Shown here: piece after piece, positions 1 to 12,154 of the stretch
Layout: every line of letters begins with the position of its first letter
Position numbering within the stretch: the stretch's first letter is position 1
Assembly (NCBI GenBank): GCA_043228905.1
Contig: JBHGNT010000001.1
Span: 15,066,001 to 15,130,000 of the forward strand
Reading direction: 5' to 3'
Length of the DNA: 64,000 nucleotides
From: Azolla caroliniana
Lineage: Eukaryota; Polypodiophyta
Translations under genes and position numbers: made by a program
The notes under the pieces: model-generated
Database searches by the model: none
The model's input: the letters and a program-made list of their open reading frames with translations, nothing else
Told to the model about the DNA's origin: nothing

Positions 1-24
1 CAATTTGTAATCCAATTACAACCA

Positions 25-2230
25 ATGCACAGCCAGCTTAGTCATGCACCAACAGAGGAAGAGACTAAGGCGATATTCCTAGCAACACTCCGAGAACCCC
101 TACAAACGGTGTGCACAGTCATTGATTTCCGCACGAGTTCCGTCAACCAGGTCATAGACCAAGTCAAGGAAATGGAAAACTCCAGCTCGTGGCTGACGAT
201 GGGGGCACTCCAACAAACTTTACCAACCGATGAAGACCTCCAATTTCGACAAGAAATTCAATGTAAGACTTGCCTGAATGCCGGACACTCGGCGTTGGAG
301 TGCACCATGCATTCTCAATGCTTGCTTTGCTATTTTAGAAACCACACAATGGATCGGTGCGAGTATAGCTTGTTGAATCGGCAAGCACCACCGGTCCGGC
401 AAATCGAACCACAGAGCAACCAGGAGGAGGAAGAAGAGCACTGGTGGGGAGAGGAGCATTACCGGCCGGCCCAAGATGTCCGGTACAGTGATCGACGAGA
501 CGCTTATGACTGCGACTGGTATGATAGATATGATAGAGATCGGGACTATAATAGGGAACGGAATGAGCGGTACAACCAGGATCACTCCCCCGGTTACAAC
601 CCACGAAGGGAGGACTATGGCAAGTATGATGACCGGCCCCGACAGGATTACCGGAACAAAAAGCATTTCAACAAAAAATGACATTTCAATAAAAAAGGGG
701 ATCACCAACAGGAGCCGGATAAGGGTACACGAAGCACCCAACCAGACCAAGGCCAAGCACTTACAACAGGATCTCAACCGGGTGTCGGAGCGAAAGCAAA
801 ATCCAGCAACACCCAGAAGGCTTACTGCTACTATTGTCGACAAGAGGGACACTACAGTAACCAATGTTCGGCGAAAAGCTATGATAAGCGACCAGCGGTA
901 AACATGGTGGTAGCGGAAGTCGCAAACATACAACAAGGGACCACGAGGTCAAAAGGAAAAGCAACGGAGTGGGAAACCCAAGAAGCCATCCGGAAGCAGG
1001 CCATCGAATGGGTAAAGAAGGCAAATGAGCGGAATGTGGCAGAACTGGAACAACAAAAGGAGAATCCAGAGGAGCACACCGGTAATGGCCAGGCAGAAAA
1101 CCCAACATGGCAGACATTGCAAGAATGCCAAATCACGCTGCCATTAGGACGGCTATTGCAATTAGTACCCTGGTTTATGGAAGGACTGAAGACAGGAATG
1201 ACTGCAGTCGATATGCCACCGGCGCCGGCGTTCTTTTCTAATCCGGAGGAAGGACCGACGGTAGTGGACACGAGCAGTCCGGCTATCATAGCCATCGTCA
1301 AGGGACGAGAGCTACCTAGAACGATTATAGACGGAGGATCTGTCGTGAACGTGATTAGCCTCCGAACTTGTAATACCCTGGGACTATAGGACTAGGAGTC
1401 GTGCCCATTTTGCCTCCGGATGGCGGACACAAGTTCAGTAAGACCTACCGGATTGATACGAGATTTGGAAGTGACTATCGGAGGTCACACATTCCGCATT
1501 TCGGCATTAGTCCTCCAACTCAATGCACAAGGGGCATACCCACTGTTACTGGGCCGCACATGGCTAAAAACAACGCACATCAAGCAAAACTGGAGGAAAA
1601 CCATAATTACTTTCCGGCACGGCAAAGCAAAAGTACGAGTACCTACACAACCACGTTCGAGTACCGGCAAGGAGCTAACACCGTTGTATGCGAAATGTGT
1701 CAACATGCTTGAAGGATTGGCTGATGAAGAGGTCAATCAATACTTACAAGAGAATCCAAAAATTGTACTTTTATTTGAAATTGAAGTGGTACCATATATA
1801 ATACAACTGGAGGATGCCGATGAAGAACTAGATAAAGAAGCCATCAGAGAGTTACGGCAAGCGCAGGAGGCTTTGGAGAAGGAATTGGCAGTATCTGAAC
1901 GCGTAAAAGCCTCTCAGCTAGAAGAGGTAAACCTAGGCACCGCAGAAGACGCAAGACCGGTTCACATCACCAAAGAAATGACTCCAGAAAGGAAGAGGGC
2001 AATGATCACCTTATTAAAGGAGTTTCGGGACGTATTCGCGTGGTCTTACGACGACATGTGGGGGCTAGATCTAGATCCTCAGTTGTATCAACACCAAATA
2101 CATCTGAGTAAGAACGCCAAGCCGGTGGCGCAACGATGCTACAGGATGAACCCTAACTATGCAACAAAAGTAAAGGACGAAATTGACAAATTGTTAGGGG
2201 TAGGGTTCATCCGACCGGTCACGAAGGCGA
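25..2230 (+). pseudogene. Gypsy-1 gag and protease, interrupted by stops
   Basis: Gag packages element RNA; the protease would cut the polyprotein. Near 265-355 there are two CCHC zinc knuckles in tandem (CKTCLNAGHSALEC, then CLLCYFRNHTMDRC), followed by a D/Y/R-rich low-complexity stretch. A third knuckle of the form CYYCRQEGHYSNQC lies near 830-875. The aspartic protease active site reads IIDGGSVVNVI at about 1324-1356 (DGGS in place of the usual DTG/DSG). The frame is open from 25 except for a TGA at 679-681 and two stops near 1387-1395. At the second place Gypsy-2 has a tryptophan, so a TGG to TAG change is likely. Residues after the stops (MADTS..RP.GLIRDLEV..GGHTF) align with Gypsy-2. 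Confidence 0.85.
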
Positions 2231-4660
2231 CATTGGTCGAGTCCGATAGTCATCGTACTGAAAAAGAATGGAAAAATCCGTGTATGTGTCGACTACTGGA
2301 AGTTGAATGCGGCAACAGTAACCGATGCCTTCCCACTCCCTTTTACGGATGGAGTCCTGGATGCGGTAGCCGGTCACGAAGTTTATAGTTTCCTGGAGGG
2401 ATTCAGCGGCTACAATCAGATCTGGATGCACCCCGACGACCAGGAGAAAACCGCTTTTGTTACCGAATGGGGAGTATTTGTCACCGTAGTCATGATGTTC
2501 GGACTTAAAACGGTGCCAGCAACCTTTCAGCGAATAATCATGGAGATTTTCAGAGAATTTATTCCAGCGTTCATGCAGGTGTTCCTAGACGATTTCGTTG
2601 TGTCTTGAGAACATCTCCGACTATGTCTTGAGAAATGTAGGGTTTACTGGTTAAATGTCAAAAGACTAGTTGGAGTGATCCAACTTTTCCCACAAATTAT
2701 GATGTGATGGTAAAGGAGAAGAGGAGAAGAGAGCCTTAACCCGGCGAAATGCGTGTCGGGAGTGTTAAGCGGTGCATTACTAGGCCACATCATTAGCAAG
2801 AACGGTATTGCTGTAGACCCAGACAAGGTCAAAGCAATTTTGGAGGCACCGTCACCCACCATGGCGAAAGCATTGAGTCGGTTCCTAGGACAAATCTGGT
2901 GGCATAGCTGGATGCTCCGGTATTTGGCAGACCTGGCCACACTATTGCATGTTGCGGTGCACCGGACACCGTTTCAATGGACAAACACAGAAGAGAAGGC
3001 TTACCGGGCATTAAAAGTGCTACTATCACCAGCACCGGTGGTGCAACCCCTGGATTGGTCTAAAGAATTCCACATATTTGTAGACGCGTCCGACATAGCA
3101 ATTGGGAGCACATTAATGTAGCTTACCGAACCGAAGTGGTACCGGCTCGTGTATTATGGCAACTTATTGGGGAGGAAATTTTCCTTTCATGTAGACCATT
3201 CAACGCTACTTTACTTGGTCTCAAAAGCATCACTCACGGGTAAGCTGGCCCGGTGGATGTTATTATTACAGGACTTTGAGTTCGAGATATTTCACCGGCC
3301 AAGCATACAACATTCGGTTGCAGATTATTTGAGCCGGTTAGACTCTGGTGAAACCGGTGATGGAGTCCTAGATGAGTTTTCGGATGCAGATTTGTTTAGG
3401 GTCACAACAGAAACGACAATGGATGGTATGGTAGCCGAGGAGGACAAGTGGTTCACTAACATGCACCAATTTCTAAGCACCGGATTACCTCCAGAGGAGA
3501 TGAACAGAGATGAGCGGAAACGATTAGCAGTACAAAGCCGACACTTCTGCCTACTGCAGGACACACTGTACCATAAAGGTGCAGATGGCATATGGCGGCG
3601 CGTGGTGCGCAGCGATGAAAATGTTCAAATACTAAGTGAAGCACACTACAGCGTTGTTGGAGGGCATTATGCTGGGGACGCTACGGCAAGGAAAATATGG
3701 CAGAGTGGCCTATGGTGGCTGACAACATTGAAAGACGTTGTCTGGTATGCTAAACAATGCAATTTATGTCATTGAATGGGCTAACGAACGGAACAGGCAA
3801 GAATGCCTCACCAGCCGGTGCTACCATTGGAACCATTTCAGAAATGGGAGCTGGACTTCGTCTGCCCATTTAAACCACCGGCAATGAGAACTGACAACCG
3901 ATACGTGATTGTCGCTACAGACTACTGCACCAAGTGGGTGGAGGCCAAAGCACTACGTGACAACACCGCGGCATCCACGACAGAGGTTTTATATGAATAT
4001 ATCTGGTGCCGGTATGGATGTCCGATCGAACTAATTAGCGACCAAGGTGGGCATTTCCTAGGACAAGTAGTGGAGACCTTGACGACATTCTATGCAATGG
4101 TGCACAAGCGAAGCACTCCGTATTATCCGCAAGCCAACGGATTAGCCGAATCCACAAATAAGACACTACAAAACATCCTGCTGAAAATCGTTAATGACAA
4201 CCAGACGGATTGGGATACAAAGCTACACAGTGCACTCTAGGCCTACCGGACAACATACAAGAAAAGTATCCAGACAACGCCGTTCCGATTAGCATTCGGA
4301 TTGGAAGCGGTAATGCCGATTGAATTCCAGGTTCCCAGTTTGCGGTTACAGGTTTGGGAACGCCTAAACGAGAAGGAGTCGGAAACAATCCGGCTAGCAA
4401 TACTATGCGAACTAGAGGAACATCGGATAGCCAGCCTGATGCACATGGAACTAGAGCAATGGAGAAGGAAAGTGTTCGTAGATCGACATCGGAAAGGTAA
4501 CGAAAAAATGTTCGAGATCGGCAAGCCGGTGCTTGTATCCAAGACCGGGATGGGTAAGACGCCGGGAAACCGGACCATATTGGATTACACGGGAGTTCAA
4601 CGGTTCCTACCAGCTAGGGACACTCGCCGGAGAAGTTATGGGTAAATGGCTCAATGGGTT
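2231..4660 (+). pseudogene. Gypsy-1 pol: reverse transcriptase, RNase H, integrase
   Basis: A one-base shift near 2230-2240 separates this frame from gag-protease. RT motifs seen are the FSGYNQIWMHPDDQEKTAF block and the catalytic box VFLDDF at about 2579-2596. RNase H follows with FVDASDIAIGS (about 3078-3110) and HSVADYLSRL (about 3310-3340). Integrase has the core D in WELDFVCPF (about 3848), the second D in LISDQGGHF (about 4033) and E in NGLAES (about 4135). In-frame stops at 2606, 3118, 3773 and 4238 break it. About 85 bases at roughly 2640-2725 look inserted between RT motifs and do not match the element. Integrase appears to end with a GEVMGKWLNGF tail. The copy is inactive. Confidence 0.85.
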
Positions 4661-5230
4661 TTGACTCAAACCATACTATGGACCCATGCCAAGAAACCCG
4701 TTTGAACAGACAAAGGCTGACACCGAACTGGACACCAGTAAGCACGACGAGACGATAACCGGTCAAGGAATCGGCAAGCACGGAACCGGTGAAAGGAACC
4801 ACAATCTGTAGAAGGGTCTGTTTGGGCCGGATATGGATTAACAAGATCGAATTTTTAATAAGAAAAAAAAAAGAAAAAAAAAAGAAAATCGAATAAGATC
4901 CAATCAAACCCAAATCATGCAAGGGCGAGGAGCGAACAACCACATGCAATGAAAAGGGAGTAGTGAACAGGCACTTTGAAAAGCAACGTAGTGGGCTATT
5001 TATAGCGCATTAAAACGCCGGCACGTGGCACTTCATTGCTATTATAGTACACGACGCGCGCATGCGCAAGAATCGAGAAAGGCGCTAACATGCAGAACGA
5101 AAACCTCCACCGGATGGAGGCCTTCTCATTTCGTGAATAGAGAAGTGCAAACGCACACAGGCGATTAAAGATAATAAGACGCGAGCACCTAGAGCCCACT
5201 AATGCACCTACCTCACCAGCAACCACTGAC
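4661..5230 (+). other. Gypsy-1 spacer between integrase and the extra ORF
   Basis: No convincing ORF. It contains an A-rich run at about 4859-4888. Stops are frequent in the frame used on both sides, so this may be an untranslated spacer or a site of translational re-initiation. Nothing else is recognised. Confidence 0.5.
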
Positions 5231-8200
5231 TTGGAAGGAGAAATGGACGGCATGGCGCTCTCTGAGGCAGCCAAGAAGTGGTTGAAGCAACACGGATTGG
5301 AAGGATTCTTGAGGATCATGGAGGCACCACCACACACAGAGGTGGAAAATGTTGTTAAAGACATCGACATAGAAGTAATCACAGAAGAGGCCATCCGTGC
5401 CATGACGGGCTTACCCGAAGGCGGCATCTTCACCGTAGACAACCCTACGCCGGAGCAGCTCACGAAATACGTTGGTGAGTACTCTCTGGCCAGCAAGGTA
5501 TATCGCACATAGGGCAGCGAGGATGGCTTATTCCGAGAGATTGCTCGTGTACTCCACGAGTTTGGCCATGTGTACCCTCAACCCTCGGCGATACCTAGGA
5601 ACAAAGTCGGTTTAATTATAGCCACATGTGACGGCATACAGGTGCACTAGTCGGTGTTGATCGCCAACGGACTGTGTGCGGCCATAGACTCAATAAGAGA
5701 GAAGGATGGCAGGTAAATATGGACAGCGATGGCGCAATGGCTCACATTGTTAGCACCACTAGTGGAGCCCATTACAGCGAAGAAGCGGGGGAGATCAACC
5801 GAAGGAACCCCCAAAACGGCTTCAAAACGGCAACAGCTATTGGCTACTAAGGCAACCAAAGGGAAGGAGGCCAACACTGGAAAAACGGTGAAAGAGCGAC
5901 CTAACCAGGCGGAAACACAGGAGGAAACACCGGCACAGCCAATAAAGATTACATTGTGCCGACCAGGTCAATAGGAGCCAGATCCCTTGGCAATGAAAAA
6001 AAATCTTGGGACTCAGGAGGAGGAAACGACGGAGGAGCCCAGTGAGCACCTCTAGCGGCGCCAGAAGAAGCGCACTCCAGACCATGCCGGGGAGTAATCG
6101 GGTCTAGAGAAGCATAGGACGCCGATACCCTGCACTAAGGGCCCGGAGCCAAGGGTGGAATTGGAACTGGTTCAAACAAAATCGGTCACAGAATTCCCTG
6201 TGCGGCAGGCTACGCCAACGGGTCAGGACATAACAAGACCCATGATTCAGGAGCCGGTGATTCAATTGACTACATCACCGGCACACCAGGACCAACCATA
6301 GCCAAAACAGCCAACTGAGGCACAACCAGAGCCGGAACTGCCAAGTGGTAACCAATCAGAGCCAGAGTTGCCAATCGACGTAACCAGACAAGATCAGCCA
6401 CTGGCAAGTGCAGAAATCGGCCAACCCTTTGCGCGAACACAACAACAAGGCACCAGCAGCCAATGGCTATGGTGGATCAGTGAGCAAGTAGCCAGAGTGG
6501 TCCATTATATGGAGGCAGAACAGAGAGCACAATTGGACCGGTTGCTAGCCACAACCGGAGAACTAGAGAAGGCCCGGTGAAGGATCCAGAGCTTGGAACA
6601 AGAATTGGAAATAACCAAGGAAGAATTGGCTAACATGGTCATAATAGGACCCCAAGAACAAGAGCTAGTGGCTCTGGTACATGTACAGAATAATGAAACC
6701 CCAACAACTGTACATAATCATATGACCCCGGTGATAGAAACAGTCCCCGATACGATTACAACGCAAGCACAAGAGCTTGCCGTTCTCAAAGAAGACCTGG
6801 CCGCATAGGAAACATTACGGGCCAGGGAAAGAGAATTAAAAATGGCGGTGGAGGAGGAACAACGAAAGACTGCCGACAACCTCCGCCGAGCAGAAGAAAG
6901 CCTGTGGAAGGGACACCAAGCCTATGACCGACTTAAGGAAGAGAAAGAAAAATTGTTGCAAGAGAAGGATAAACTCTAAAGGATGGTGGAAACAGAGATA
7001 GAGAGGCTCAAAGAAGAGCTTCGGCAGCAAAAGGATAGGGAAAACCGAGCTTGCCGCCAAATCAATCAGAAGCTGAAGCAGAAAACATACGATTTTGACC
7101 ACCTGCACCGGGATTATAAACATGTCGAGACGGAATACAAGAAGCTCATAACCGACAGCGACCGGCAGCAAGAGAAGATGTTCGAGCTCCGGCACGAAGT
7201 GCAACGAGCGGAGACGGCATTAGCGGAAGAACGGGCTGAGAAGGAAACCATACGAGCTGAAGTGGCGCAGGAACGCCTGGAATTCCAGATGCAACATCAT
7301 GCAGAAACAGAACGCGCCACCATGGTCTTACAAAGAGTGCAGACAACTTATCAGAATCAATTGGTGCGCTACAAGAACTAGGAGGTGGTAACTGCGAACC
7401 TGATCAAACAATTGAAAGATGAACGATAGGCCGCTGAAGACAAATCAAAGATGGGGCTGGAGCGGATCCGGTGCATTGTACAAGCATGGAAAAATTGAAT
7501 GAAGCGATTGATTGAAGACAACTCAGTATTATGGTGGTCGAAATGGGCGAAGCATGCTACCGAGCTACAGTTACTGAGGGCGGACGCAGAAAACTGGCAA
7601 AGGGAAGGAGATGAGTTCTATAAGCTGGAAAAGGAAGACTTTGCGTCCATGAAAGATGAATTGGCAGATGACTTTTCAACGTTGGCTGATGAATAGATCA
7701 CGATGGTCCGGGAACTAGTGGCACAACTGGACGATGATCGGCTGCATAACCAAATCCGGTTTGAAAGCTACGAAAAGGAGAGGCTATGGCAACAATCAAT
7801 CTCAATGATGAAGAGCCATCGTCTGAGCAAGGGATGGACAGAGGCTAGGTTGGGACAAGCCAACCGAATTTAACTCAGGAGGAGCAGCCAAGGGAGGAAT
7901 GTCCGCAACAACCACCGGCACCGAGAGACGGACAACAGCTATCTGAGGAGCAACGCCCAAAAGAGTCGGCGACTGCGCAACTGCCGGAGCAACGGCCACA
8001 GCCAATGGAGCAGCAGCAGGAGGAGCAGCAATAGGAGGACCAATAGCAACAGTCCGATCAGCCTTTCGAAGAACCCTTAGAGCCCCTCAATGAGAGCAAT
8101 CTGGAAATTTTGGACAAGGATTGAAGGCCGAATACTGGGATTCGACATACAAGGTACTGTCCCACGGGCGTGCCATGTGCTAGCCAACTGGCAAGGAGTG

Positions 8201-8240
8201 GAGGACAGTCTAGAATGTGAAAGGGTAGGAATTATCGGAA
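5231..8240 (+). pseudogene. Extra 3' ORF of Gypsy-1: globular N-terminus plus long coiled coil
   Basis: Open segments at 5231-5512, 5729-5971, 6368-6580, 6593-6808, 6983-7381 and 7499-7696 all share one reading frame, which is also the pol frame. They are separated only by single stops (mostly TAG), with no frameshift to about 7700. The N-terminal part (ALSEAAKKWLKQHG, then EEAIRAMTGLPEGG) resembles the 'putative plant transposon protein' regions of plant elements, from memory. A Q/P/E-rich linker follows (about 5960-6440). A long heptad-like coiled coil then runs from about 6590 to 7700, rich in E, K, Q, R and L (for example EIERLKEELRQQKDRENR). The tail is Q-rich. The role is unknown: position matches env-like or accessory ORFs of other plant gypsy elements, but there is no obvious signal peptide or membrane segment. 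Sense orientation argues against a captured host gene. Confidence 0.6.
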
Positions 8241-8242
8241 GC

Positions 8243-8570
8243 TGTTATTAGAATAATTATTAATTAAGTATATTTTGAGAAGTGAACAGACGGACCGGAA
8301 TCGGTATGCTGATCCGGATCCGGACCGGTTCATATCAGTGTGTCGGTTGCCACCGATTTAAATGCAGAGTTGATGATCTATAAAAAGGCCTGGGTACATT
8401 GTAAATGAGGACGAATAATTAATAAAGCTCTATTGTCTTATCTCTTTGTATTGATTACCATTCTGTGCTAATTGCCTTCTATCTTACGCGTGTATTAAGA
8501 TTCATGATATGATATTAAGTAGCCGATTGAGGTCTGATCAATCATTAGTCTATGTTACCTTGCCATAACA
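8243..8570 (+). repeat. Gypsy-1 3' LTR (328 bp)
   Basis: It starts TGTTA and ends TAACA, giving 5-bp terminal inverted repeats. A TATA box (CTATAAAAAGG) lies at 8379-8389 and an AATAAA polyadenylation signal at 8421-8426, in the right order for U3-R-U5. The sequence just after the TATA box resembles the matching part of the Gypsy-2 LTR at about 20283-20315. Confidence 0.8.
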
Positions 8571-8631
8571 CCCTTTCGTGAAGTGTCTTCCATAGACACC
8601 CTCTGTTAGGCTATTGTCCGGCCCTTAGGAG

Positions 8632-8955
8632 TAATAGTCATCAATGAAGGTTACGAAGTAATGGCTTCCTCTAATGATCACGTTCTGTGTCGGTCCCCAT
8701 ACATCCGAATGGATAACATCGAGCGGATTTCGAATTTGATTACGCTCGTTGGGGAATGGAAGCCGGTGTTGCTGCCTGAGCTGGCAGGCTTTGCAGACTC
8801 GGCTGTTCCGGCCAGTAAATTTCGGCAACCCGAAAACAATGTTTTTCTTCTGCATTTCATGAAGCCACAGGAAGTTAACCTGGCCGAAGCACTTGTGCCA
8901 TTGGTCAATGTCTGACTCGACCTTCTATCCTTTCGCGAATAGTGCAGTTCTGACC
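8632..8955 (-). pseudogene. Copia fragment: GAG-pre-integrase and integrase start
   Basis: The minus-strand translation shows the pre-integrase zinc region (CKACQLRQQHRLPFP), then LDVIHSDVWGP and YFVTFIDDYYS, which begins the copia integrase core. The plus-strand DNA is clearly similar to Copia-1 at about 15150-15480. It is truncated on both sides: the left end lies near the Gypsy-1 LTR and the right end switches at about 8955 into gypsy gag-like sequence. Bases 8571-8631 show nothing recognisable. Confidence 0.75.
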
Positions 8956-9816
8956 TTCAGCTGGGTGGCCACGGATGAGCTACAAGAGAGAATCCACAAG
9001 ATGCGGCAACAAAACCCGACATGGGGGTCCTTTGAAGAAGCTTTACGCGAGGCATATGACTATGAGAGACCGAAGGGACGAGATCGACACGAGTTTGACC
9101 AGTGGGTGGCATCGTCGAAGATCCACCAAAGTACGACACAAGCATTCCTAGAGTTTGAGCATCATTTTGCTCAACACTCAGAGTGGGAACGATTATTGGT
9201 GGGGGTACATAAAGTCCTAATGTTCGTAAGTTCAATCGATCAGAAAGAAAGGATGGATATCGGGATTCAACTTGAAGACAATAACGACGCAAATGGTCTC
9301 ACCGAGGATTGGGCCGAAGTCGAAGGGGTATGCCCGAAACATGATAAGAGGAAGATGAGAATCTTGTCAACAACAACATGGCCCAGGATGGATGGTCGAT
9401 TGAGGATGAACGATGTGGCAGATATGAAGGCCAAAATACAATATGATCATACTACGGGAGAGGGTGTGGAACAAGATATCCTCTTGTCTTGTGAAAGAAC
9501 GATTGCCAAGGGTAAGGACGATGACTTGAGAGTGGCGAACACCACTTCAAGGGTGGAAGAAGGTTTCGGGACACGAGTGTCTGAAACATCTAGTGAAAAA
9601 GAGGTACGTATAATCGAAGCTTGCATGATCGAGGAGGGCAAAGAGTGTGAATCCTATGGAGTTGAAGAGATAGCCACGGATAACGACATCGAAGCGAAGG
9701 AGGCTAAGGATGATTTGATGGAGGATGGTAATATTGAGGATTCCTTCCCACTAATTCTAAAGACTTTGGCAATTGCATTTGAGAGACATCGTGAGACCGA
9801 AGGGAAGGTGGCATAG
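8956..9816 (+). pseudogene. Gypsy gag-like fragment (Gypsy-5 type)
   Basis: From WVATDELQERIHKMRQ onward this reads like the gag of Gypsy-5. WGSFEEALREAYDYE matches WAEFAEEVLERYNYD there. FLEFEHHFAQHSEWERLL matches LLQEFELRFTRLSRLDRTLL. KVLMFVSSIDQKERMDIG matches KVLFFVTSFDSRVRESMG. After that the frame stays open but becomes an acidic, repetitive E/D-rich tail not seen in Gypsy-5. The first 20 or so codons of the open frame (8893-8955) belong to the adjoining copia fragment, so the open frame crosses an element junction. No protease or RT follows. Confidence 0.6.
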
Positions 9817-10110
9817 AGGAAACAAAGGTTGAAGCTGATGCATGTGACGGAGAAATAGTCGAGAAGGTGTCTATCGATGAGTCAATGGCGGATGGCCGAG
9901 GAAAGACTCTCCCAACACTAATTCCAGAGATTTTGGTGGTTGCACTCGAAAAGCAACGTGAGACCGAAGAGATGGAAGGTGGCGGAGAGAAAACGAAGCT
10001 CAAAGCCGATGCATACTAATTCTAGAGACTTTGACGGTTGTGTCTGAGAACCAACGTGAGATCGGAGAGACGGGAGATGGCGGCAAGGAAGGTAAAGTCA
10101 GAAGTTGGTT
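9751..10110 (+). repeat. Degenerate direct repeats continuing the gag-like tail
   Basis: A block beginning CTAATTCTAAAGACTTTGG recurs at 9751, 9918 and 10016 with 70-85 percent resemblance by eye, each followed by CGTGAGAYCGRAG and GGTGGC-like segments. The spacing is uneven (167 and 98 bp), so these are diverged and partly deleted tandem units. Confidence 0.55.
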
Positions 10111-10230
10111 CGGATGGAAGGTGATCCATCCATAATTCCGATCTAAACAAAAGTCGAACCAAGCGGAAGTGGATTTGGTCGAAATTTGATCGATCGAGCC
10201 CGACCCAGACGGAAATCGTTCCAACCGGAA

Positions 10231-10510
10231 GCCGATCGAATGAGACCGATTTGGACAAAAGTTAATATGGCTCAACCAGAGGTCAAACCGGTCAAGGTCG
10301 GTGAAGACGAAGAAAAACCAAGACCGATCGGTCGAGCCCGAATTGGAAGGGGGCTGACTCAGTCCTAAAACGATCAACCGAGTCTGATTTGGCCGAACGC
10401 GAATACAGATGGAAGCCGACCTAGCCGAAAACCGATCAAACGAGACCGATCCGGAAAGAAGGTAATCTGACTCAATTGGAGGTCGAAGCAATCGAGGCCG
10501 GTGAACATGT
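10231..10510 (+). repeat. Two diverged copies of a 200-bp unit
   Basis: CCGATCGAATGAGACCGAT near 10232 recurs as CCGATCAAACGAGACCGAT near 10432. In both, a GGTCRAA..GGTCRAGG..GGTGAA stretch follows. This is a 200-bp step. Bases 10511-10947 after it hold no gene or element I can identify. Confidence 0.5.
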
Positions 10511-10947
10511 GGAAGGCACACTACCACAGACAACAAGGGCCAAGAGGATTTGAAGGGTGTTACCAAGGATGAGATCTCAACCAAGGAGGGCTCGAACATG
10601 AAGATTGTCAACTGTAACGCAAGATTGTACGACGAAGATGAACGAAGTGCGTAGTGTCTTGACCAAGGAGACGGTCAAAACGAAGTTGGCACTTGCACGA
10701 GACATGAAGGGTTATGCTCAAGAGGAGCATAAGGAGACATGACAACCGGTTATGGCAATGCAAAGAGTGAACGAATAATATGGTGGATCAGATGGTGACA
10801 ATGGTTCGGGTGGAAAAAATGGACGTGCTCAAAATGGAGAGACAAAGTCGACACAGCGGGACAAACATAGGATATTACGGATGGAGAATTACAAGCATCG
10901 GCAATTTCGGCACATAACGGAGGATGTGCGGGTTCGGAGAGGGCGAG

Positions 10948-11467
10948 GGTCGTAGTGTATTTCGTACAGTACATGAGAAACATATAAAATAATTGATTGA
11001 GTAAATATGAAGAAAAAGAAAGAAATATCAAAATTTATATTACATGCATAGGGTAATATTCGAATATTGTACCTCCACGTTTTTAATGTGAAGGCTTACC
11101 ATTATACTAACACATCATAACTGTTAAAAACTAGATATCCTACATAGAAAGGTAAGTTCATGTATAATTTCTAGTAAAAGCTTTAGTTAGAAGAAAAACA
11201 CATGATAAAAAAAAGTTACATCTAGCGTGCATAAACACTATAGTCAATAAAAATGCATGAGGTTAGAAAAAGCATGATCACTTTTAGAAGAAGCATGTTA
11301 GAGAACACATATAATCTATTGATAGAAAAAGCATGGAGTTGATACTTAGAGAAAAAACATGGATTGCTAAGACTCTCTCATCGCTATATAAGGATTGGGA
11401 GCACAATGTAATGAGTGTGAAAACTTTGAAAATTGGATATATTTCTAAAAACACCAATTAATAAATT
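10948..11467 (+). repeat. LTR-A copy 1, left part (split by Copia-1)
   Basis: Closely similar, base by base for several hundred bases, to the LTR-A copy at 36221-37081. It resumes at 17337 after Copia-1. It contains an inverted tRNA-like module (box B side 11056-11067, box A side about 11099-11112). The left boundary is set by comparison with copy 2. Confidence 0.8.
11463..11467. repeat. Target-site duplication AAATT of Copia-1 (left)
   Basis: AAATT at 11463-11467 is repeated at 17332-17336. The uninterrupted LTR-A copy (near 36719-36729) has a single AAATT at the same place, which proves the insertion. Confidence 0.95.
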
Positions 11468-11882
11468 TGTAAAAACAAATACCGTGCGGAAGCAATAAAT
11501 AACAGAAAACTGAGAACGGGTTTAATGGAGAGCTTAACAGTACGCGGGAGAGACAGAGAACAAGAATCTCTATTCAAAAATTATATCAACGCTCTGTACA
11601 TCGTATGTGTTCAGCCAACACTTTTATACAGGTCCATACGGACTGACAAAAGTACGGTGTACTTCAATGCTCACTCGAGCGGCTGACACTAACTACGAGA
11701 GTAATAACTCCCTAGCAGTCTAATTGCTACTAGGCTTCCGGTTATTGATGGATCCGGCTAACCGGCTCCCCAGCTCACCGGCTCTTTTGCTCACCGAGTG
11801 CTCACCGGCTCACCGATCCGTCTCGCTCACCGGCTCCGGCTTATCCAACCAATCCGGCTCCAATTGAGCTTGCCGCTCAACA
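11468..11882 (-). repeat. Copia-1 3' LTR (415 bp)
   Basis: On the minus strand it begins TGTTGAGCGG and ends TTTTTACA. It aligns with the LTR at 16899-17331, which is longer mainly through a (GA)n run near 16985-17010. A purine tract (minus AGGGGTAG) abuts it at 11883-11890. Confidence 0.95.
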
Positions 11883-12154
11883 CTACCCCTGAAGCTCAAC
11901 TTGAGGTCCGGTCGTAGTGTCAACATCTGTGGCAACCAGTCCTTTTGCCCGGCTCCTTTTGGCGTCACTCTGCCTTGCTCGCGCTCCTCGTCTGATCCGG
12001 TTCTATTTGCCACGACCCCTCTTGTTCTGTGCACCTCGACCTCCTCGGTCGACTTGTTTGCTCAACAGGCCCAATTCAGCTCCCTCGCTGCTGTGACTTC
12101 GGCGCGTGCTGGTTCGCCGATTCCTTCGTGTTGGCGTCGATTTTCGCTGCCTTC

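Larger units (their letters stand above)
1..8570 (+). mobile_element. Gypsy-1: Ty3/gypsy LTR retrotransposon, 3' part (5' end outside window)
   Basis: The order gag, protease, reverse transcriptase, RNase H, integrase, extra ORF, LTR is that of a Ty3/gypsy element on the plus strand. The 5' LTR and the gag start lie left of the window. One frame carries gag and protease from the left edge to about 2230. After a single shift the rest of pol, and then the extra ORF to about 7700, all lie in a second common frame. The damage is mostly isolated stop codons. The RT motif FLDDF and a long ORF after integrase recall the Athila/Tat side of plant gypsy elements, but that placement is inference. Gypsy-2 (28174-31000) is a relative. 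Confidence 0.9.

Noticed and set aside
220-936. 238-aa minus-strand hydrophobic ORF
   Set aside because: Antisense to Gypsy-1 gag, whose zinc knuckles are on the plus strand; the hydrophobic text mirrors the D/Y/R-rich gag stretch.
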